A DNA stretch of 64,000 nt from DASREM01 sp035652095 (lineage in GTDB: Bacteria; Acidobacteriota; Terriglobia; Terriglobales; Acidobacteriaceae): positions 1 to 64,000 of the forward strand of contig DASREM010000003.1 of assembly GCA_035652095.1 (NCBI GenBank), given 5' to 3'. The notes under the pieces are model-generated. The model ran no database searches. It was given only the letters and a program-made list of their open reading frames with translations, and was not told the origin of the DNA. Position 1 is the first letter of the stretch; every line of letters starts with the position of its first letter. Positions 61,134-64,000 of the stretch are shown here, in pieces. A program made the translations under genes and the position numbers.

Positions 61134-63761
61134 CTACCGCCTCCAGTTTCCGCCACTTATGGCCTGCCGCTGACGTTGTGCGCGGTCCATGATTACTGTC
61201 GGGAGATGCGCCTTATGACCGGCGTGATTGAACGACGCGGCCAGCTTTCGCACCGTGGTGTGCATGAAGAGCTCAGCGACAGAGAAGTTGGCGCCAAGCA
61301 GTTTCTGTAATCTCGAATGCGCTTCAGCCAGTAGAAGAGAATGTCCGCCAAGGTCGAAGAAGTCGTCGTCGGCCCCCACCCTGTCGAGGTTCAGAACTTC
61401 CTGGTAGATCCGTGCAATTCCACGTTCTAAGTCGGTTTGCGGAGCGCTGAAGGGTTGTTCCATCTCGGAGCGTCCCACGGATGGACTCGGCAGCGCCGTC
61501 CGGTCAATCTTGCCGTTTTGCGTCAGAGGCAGTTGATCGAGGAAGACAAAGCTCGATGGAACCATGTAGCTCGGGAGTGTCGCCTGCAGGGCACGCCGCA
61601 ATTTGTCGACCGCTGGCACCTCGCCGCCCGCCAGAACTACGTAAGCAATCAATACTTTCTCGCCATCCACTTCCTTCGCCATCACGAAGGCTTCACGCAC
61701 ACTTGGTTCGCGAGTCAGTGCGGACTGCACCTCGCCCAATTCGATCCGGAATCCTCGAATCTTGACTTGATGATCGAGACGGCCCATGTATTCGAGGTCT
61801 CCCCCGGGGACCCGCCGGGCCAAATCACCACTTCGATATAACTTGGCGCCTTCCCGGTCAGAGAAAGGGTCGTCCACGAAGCGCTCGGCGGTTAGCGCTG
61901 CGCGTTTGAGATACCCTCTTGCGACCCCGGCGCCGCCAACAAAGACCTCTCCCGGCACGCCCATTGGAACCGGCTGCATGGCTGCATCAAGAATGTAGAC
62001 TTGCAAGTCCGGAATCGCCCTGCCAATCACGCTCCCGGGCGCCTCGTTCAAATCCGAATGCTTAAGCGGCCGATAGGTGACGTGAACGGTCGTTTCGGTA
62101 ATGCCGTACATGTTGACCAGTTGGGGCCGTGCGTCGCCGTACTTGGCAAACCATGGTTCCAAACTCTGCAGGTTGAGCGCCTCGCCCCCGAAAATCACCA
62201 GGCGCAACTGGTTGAGCCTTACGTTTGGCGTTGCCTCGTCCACGCCCACCAGTTGCCGAAACGCTGAAGGAGTCTGGTTCAGAACCGTAACCCCTTGCGC
62301 CGCGAGCAACTCGTAGAACCGCTCCGGCGATCGGCTATCGGCGAAGGGCACGATCACCAGGCGCCCCCCAAAAATCAATGCTCCCCATATCTCCCATACC
62401 GAAAAGTCAAACGCGCTGGAATGGAAGAACGTCCAAACGTCCTGGTCGTTGAATTGAAACCAAGGATCTGTGGCACAGAACAGTCGCGACACATTTGAAT
62501 GCGTAATTAGCACGCCCTTGGGCTTGCCGGTCGAGCCAGACGTGAAAATGCAATAAGCCAAATTCTTCGGCGTGACATTTGAAGAGGGGTTTTCCGATTT
62601 CATCGAGGCCCATGCAGCCTGGTCCTCGTCAACGCGGATCACTGTGGCCGCAGTTTCCGGCAGCTTACGCGCCGTCTCCGAGTCGGTAAGTACCATCGGA
62701 CTCTCAGCATCGGTGAGCATGAACGCAACGCGGTCCGACGGATAACTGAGATCGATTGGAAGGTACGCTCCACCAGCCTTCAGAATCGCCAACATTGCCA
62801 CGATTAAGTCAGGGGTGCGGTCCAGATATAGCCCAACCAATACGTCCGGACCGACACCCATAAGTTGTAAGTAGTGCGCTAACCGATTGGCCCGCACGTT
62901 CAATTGCTCATATGTGAGTTGCCTCGGCGGATCCCCTGGCATTATTACTGCGGTTGCGTACGGCGTCTTCCGAGCCTGCTCTTCAAAGTGCTGATGTACG
63001 CATGAGGTTACATGGAAGTCTCTGCAGTCGCAGGCAATACCCTGCACTAACGCATTCGCATCATCTGTGGCGCAGAGCGGCATGCGATCGACCGCCTGAT
63101 CTAGTGTGGCATCCAACGACTCGGTCAGAAATGTGAACTGCCGGAGAATATTGTGAACCGTTTCTTTCTTGTACAGATTGGAAGCATATTCGGCTTCGAT
63201 GCAGGGCTGCACGCCGCCCAAAGTCAGCGACAGGTATACGTCGCACCGCGTTTGCAATGCCACTCCATCCTTCTCACTTGCACTCGCCGGATCCACAATG
63301 GCAAGGAATGTCCGGAAGAGCGGTCTTGCAGGCGCAAACCCCGTTTCCGCACTCCACAATTGCAGCTCGTCGCACGAACAGCCCTTGACCCTGGCATCTT
63401 CCAGCGCAACGACAGTCTGTAAAAGGTTCTGGCGAACGGTTGACGAGGGCGCGATCTCTGTACGCACCGCAAGCACGGAGCCAATCTGGACACCGATCTC
63501 TACTGTGTCGGTTAAGGTGTACCGGTGAAGGAGAATTTGAAGGAGGCCGACCACCGCGTGCCAGGGTGCAATACCATTACGCTCGCAGATGCTGGTGAAC
63601 CTCGACCAACTGGCGTTCGAAATCGATATCGCCGCGTGCGCGCGAGCCTGCTCTTGAACGCATGACCGGCGATGGTCCGCCGGAAAGTCTGAGCCATCCT
63701 GCCCAACACGAAATCGGTTTGTCCAGTACTGCAATGCCTGCTCGCGCTCTTTCGTACTCAT
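61134..63761 (-). CDS. NRPS loading protein: partial C - A (threonine) - PCP
   Basis: An 875-residue NRPS, first gene of the operon. Residues about 1-230 are only the C-terminal lobe of a condensation domain (no HHxxxDG), a common form in initiation modules. The A domain at about 255-770 has A3 YCIFTSGSTGKPKGVLITH, A4 FDFSVWEIW, A5 NMYGITETTVHV, A7 YRSGDLARR, A8 GRLDHQVKIRGFRIELGE and A10 NGKIDR. The ten pocket residues read D-F-W-N-I-G-M-V-H-K, the established Thr code. PCP at about 785-850 (LGGHSLL). GAGGAGAG lies about 5 nt before the ATG. It would load threonine for the KS of the next protein. Confidence 0.95.
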   Translation of the reverse strand: MSTKEREQALQYWTNRFRVGQDGSDFPADHRRSCVQEQARAHAAISISNASWSRFTSICERNGIAPWHAVVGLLQILLHRYTLTDTVEIGVQIGSVLAVRTEIAPSSTVRQNLLQTVVALEDARVKGCSCDELQLWSAETGFAPARPLFRTFLAIVDPASASEKDGVALQTRCDVYLSLTLGGVQPCIEAEYASNLYKKETVHNILRQFTFLTESLDATLDQAVDRMPLCATDDANALVQGIACDCRDFHVTSCVHQHFEEQARKTPYATAVIMPGDPPRQLTYEQLNVRANRLAHYLQLMGVGPDVLVGLYLDRTPDLIVAMLAILKAGGAYLPIDLSYPSDRVAFMLTDAESPMVLTDSETARKLPETAATVIRVDEDQAAWASMKSENPSSNVTPKNLAYCIFTSGSTGKPKGVLITHSNVSRLFCATDPWFQFNDQDVWTFFHSSAFDFSVWEIWGALIFGGRLVIVPFADSRSPERFYELLAAQGVTVLNQTPSAFRQLVGVDEATPNVRLNQLRLVIFGGEALNLQSLEPWFAKYGDARPQLVNMYGITETTVHVTYRPLKHSDLNEAPGSVIGRAIPDLQVYILDAAMQPVPMGVPGEVFVGGAGVARGYLKRAALTAERFVDDPFSDREGAKLYRSGDLARRVPGGDLEYMGRLDHQVKIRGFRIELGEVQSALTREPSVREAFVMAKEVDGEKVLIAYVVLAGGEVPAVDKLRRALQATLPSYMVPSSFVFLDQLPLTQNGKIDRTALPSPSVGRSEMEQPFSAPQTDLERGIARIYQEVLNLDRVGADDDFFDLGGHSLLLAEAHSRLQKLLGANFSVAELFMHTTVRKLAASFNHAGHKAHLPTVIMDRAQRQRQAISGGNWRR

Positions 63762-64000
63762 TGAGACTCTCCTCTTCTCGAATCAGCTCAGAGAAGTGCG
63801 TTTATCACTTGTAGAGGAAACGTTACTTGCGTTGCGGAATCGTCAAAGCTTTTCAAGCGGGAGGGCCCACGTGTTCGGGGCAGACTTAGACACTTCAGTT
63901 CGTGCTGACAACACTGCGACAAGACCTTTCTTCAACCTGGTATGCGATCTCATTGTGCTCAACTCTGGCATAGGCAACCCGTGCACGCTCGCTACCTTCG
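63762..64000 (-). promoter_or_regulatory. Upstream region of the PKS-NRPS operon
   Basis: The 239 bp before the NRPS start contain no ORF I can support and should hold the operon promoter. On the minus strand a TTGACG-like box (near 63847) and a TGATAAA-like box (near 63805) are present, but their spacing is not ideal, so I do not define a promoter. An SD (GAGGAGAG, about 63766-63773) is clear. Confidence 0.4.

Noticed and set aside
1..64000. tRNA, rRNA, CRISPR array, prophage or transposase genes
   Set aside because: I read the intergenic regions for T-arm-like sequences, regular spaced repeats and transposase ORFs and saw none I could support.

Overview
The window looks like chromosomal DNA of an Acidobacteriota bacterium, probably class Terriglobia. 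This is inferred from gene content: a TonB-dependent receptor with an N-terminal carboxypeptidase-regulatory-like domain, choice-of-anchor-D/fibronectin secreted proteins, an exosortase, a glyoxylate-bypass pair, a tilS-hpt-ftsH block and fairly GC-rich DNA. No marker gene settles the taxonomy. I saw no rRNA, tRNA, CRISPR array, prophage or insertion sequence.

Layout. 0-8.2 kb: an outer-membrane-type fragment, an HTH-Mop regulator, two small membrane/secreted proteins and a complete tripartite RND efflux operon (adaptor, pump, outer-membrane factor). 8.2-13.1 kb: HU, then isocitrate lyase and malate synthase in one minus-strand operon with a divergent LysR regulator. 13.1-17.3 kb: a DnaC-like helicase loader preceded by DnaA-box-like repeats, a Cho/UvrC-like protein with a decayed GIY-YIG motif, a DinB-fold protein and a nuclease-like unknown. 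17.4-24 kb: TldD/TldE, a DUF2393-like protein, a selenocysteine-containing SelD (in-frame TGA with a SECIS-like hairpin), a membrane protein and a response-regulator diguanylate cyclase. 24-33 kb: ftsH, an HPRT-like protein with altered active-site motifs, tilS, a nitroreductase, a class V aminotransferase, mnmG and a secreted TIG-domain protein. 33-38 kb: a CADD-type heme-oxygenase-fold protein (candidate self-sacrificing p-aminobenzoate synthase), a Sel1-repeat protein, an Ada-AlkA fusion with a separate Ogt, and a DsbA-like protein. 38-43 kb: a cyclic-ureide/pyrimidine catabolic cluster (dihydropyrimidinase, LLM flavin oxidoreductase, NCS1 permease, beta-ureidopropionase-like amidase). 43-50.6 kb: a TonB receptor, two PilZ proteins, an exosortase and two 327-residue choice-of-anchor-D proteins.

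50.6-63.8 kb is the most unusual part: a seven-gene minus-strand operon centred on a compact hybrid PKS-NRPS. Gene order by transcription is NRPS (partial C - A - PCP), PKS (KS - AT), a third megasynthase (ACP - aminotransferase - C - PCP - TE), a tandem-repeat cysteine-rich protein, a small coiled-coil protein, a LamG-VanZ membrane protein and a small zinc ribbon. The adenylation pocket reads DFWNIGMVHK, the established threonine code, and the AT has the malonyl-type HAFH motif. No ketoreductase is present, and the AMT domain is of the microcystin/mycosubtilin type. A threonine-derived beta-amino (3,4-diamino-5-hydroxyhexanoyl-type) intermediate is therefore predicted. The last module has no A domain, its condensation motif reads HM instead of HH before xxxDG, and its thioesterase carries Cys in place of the nucleophilic Ser.

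Functions were assigned by reading protein motifs; no database search was run. Start sites were chosen from Shine-Dalgarno matches, signal peptides and family length.
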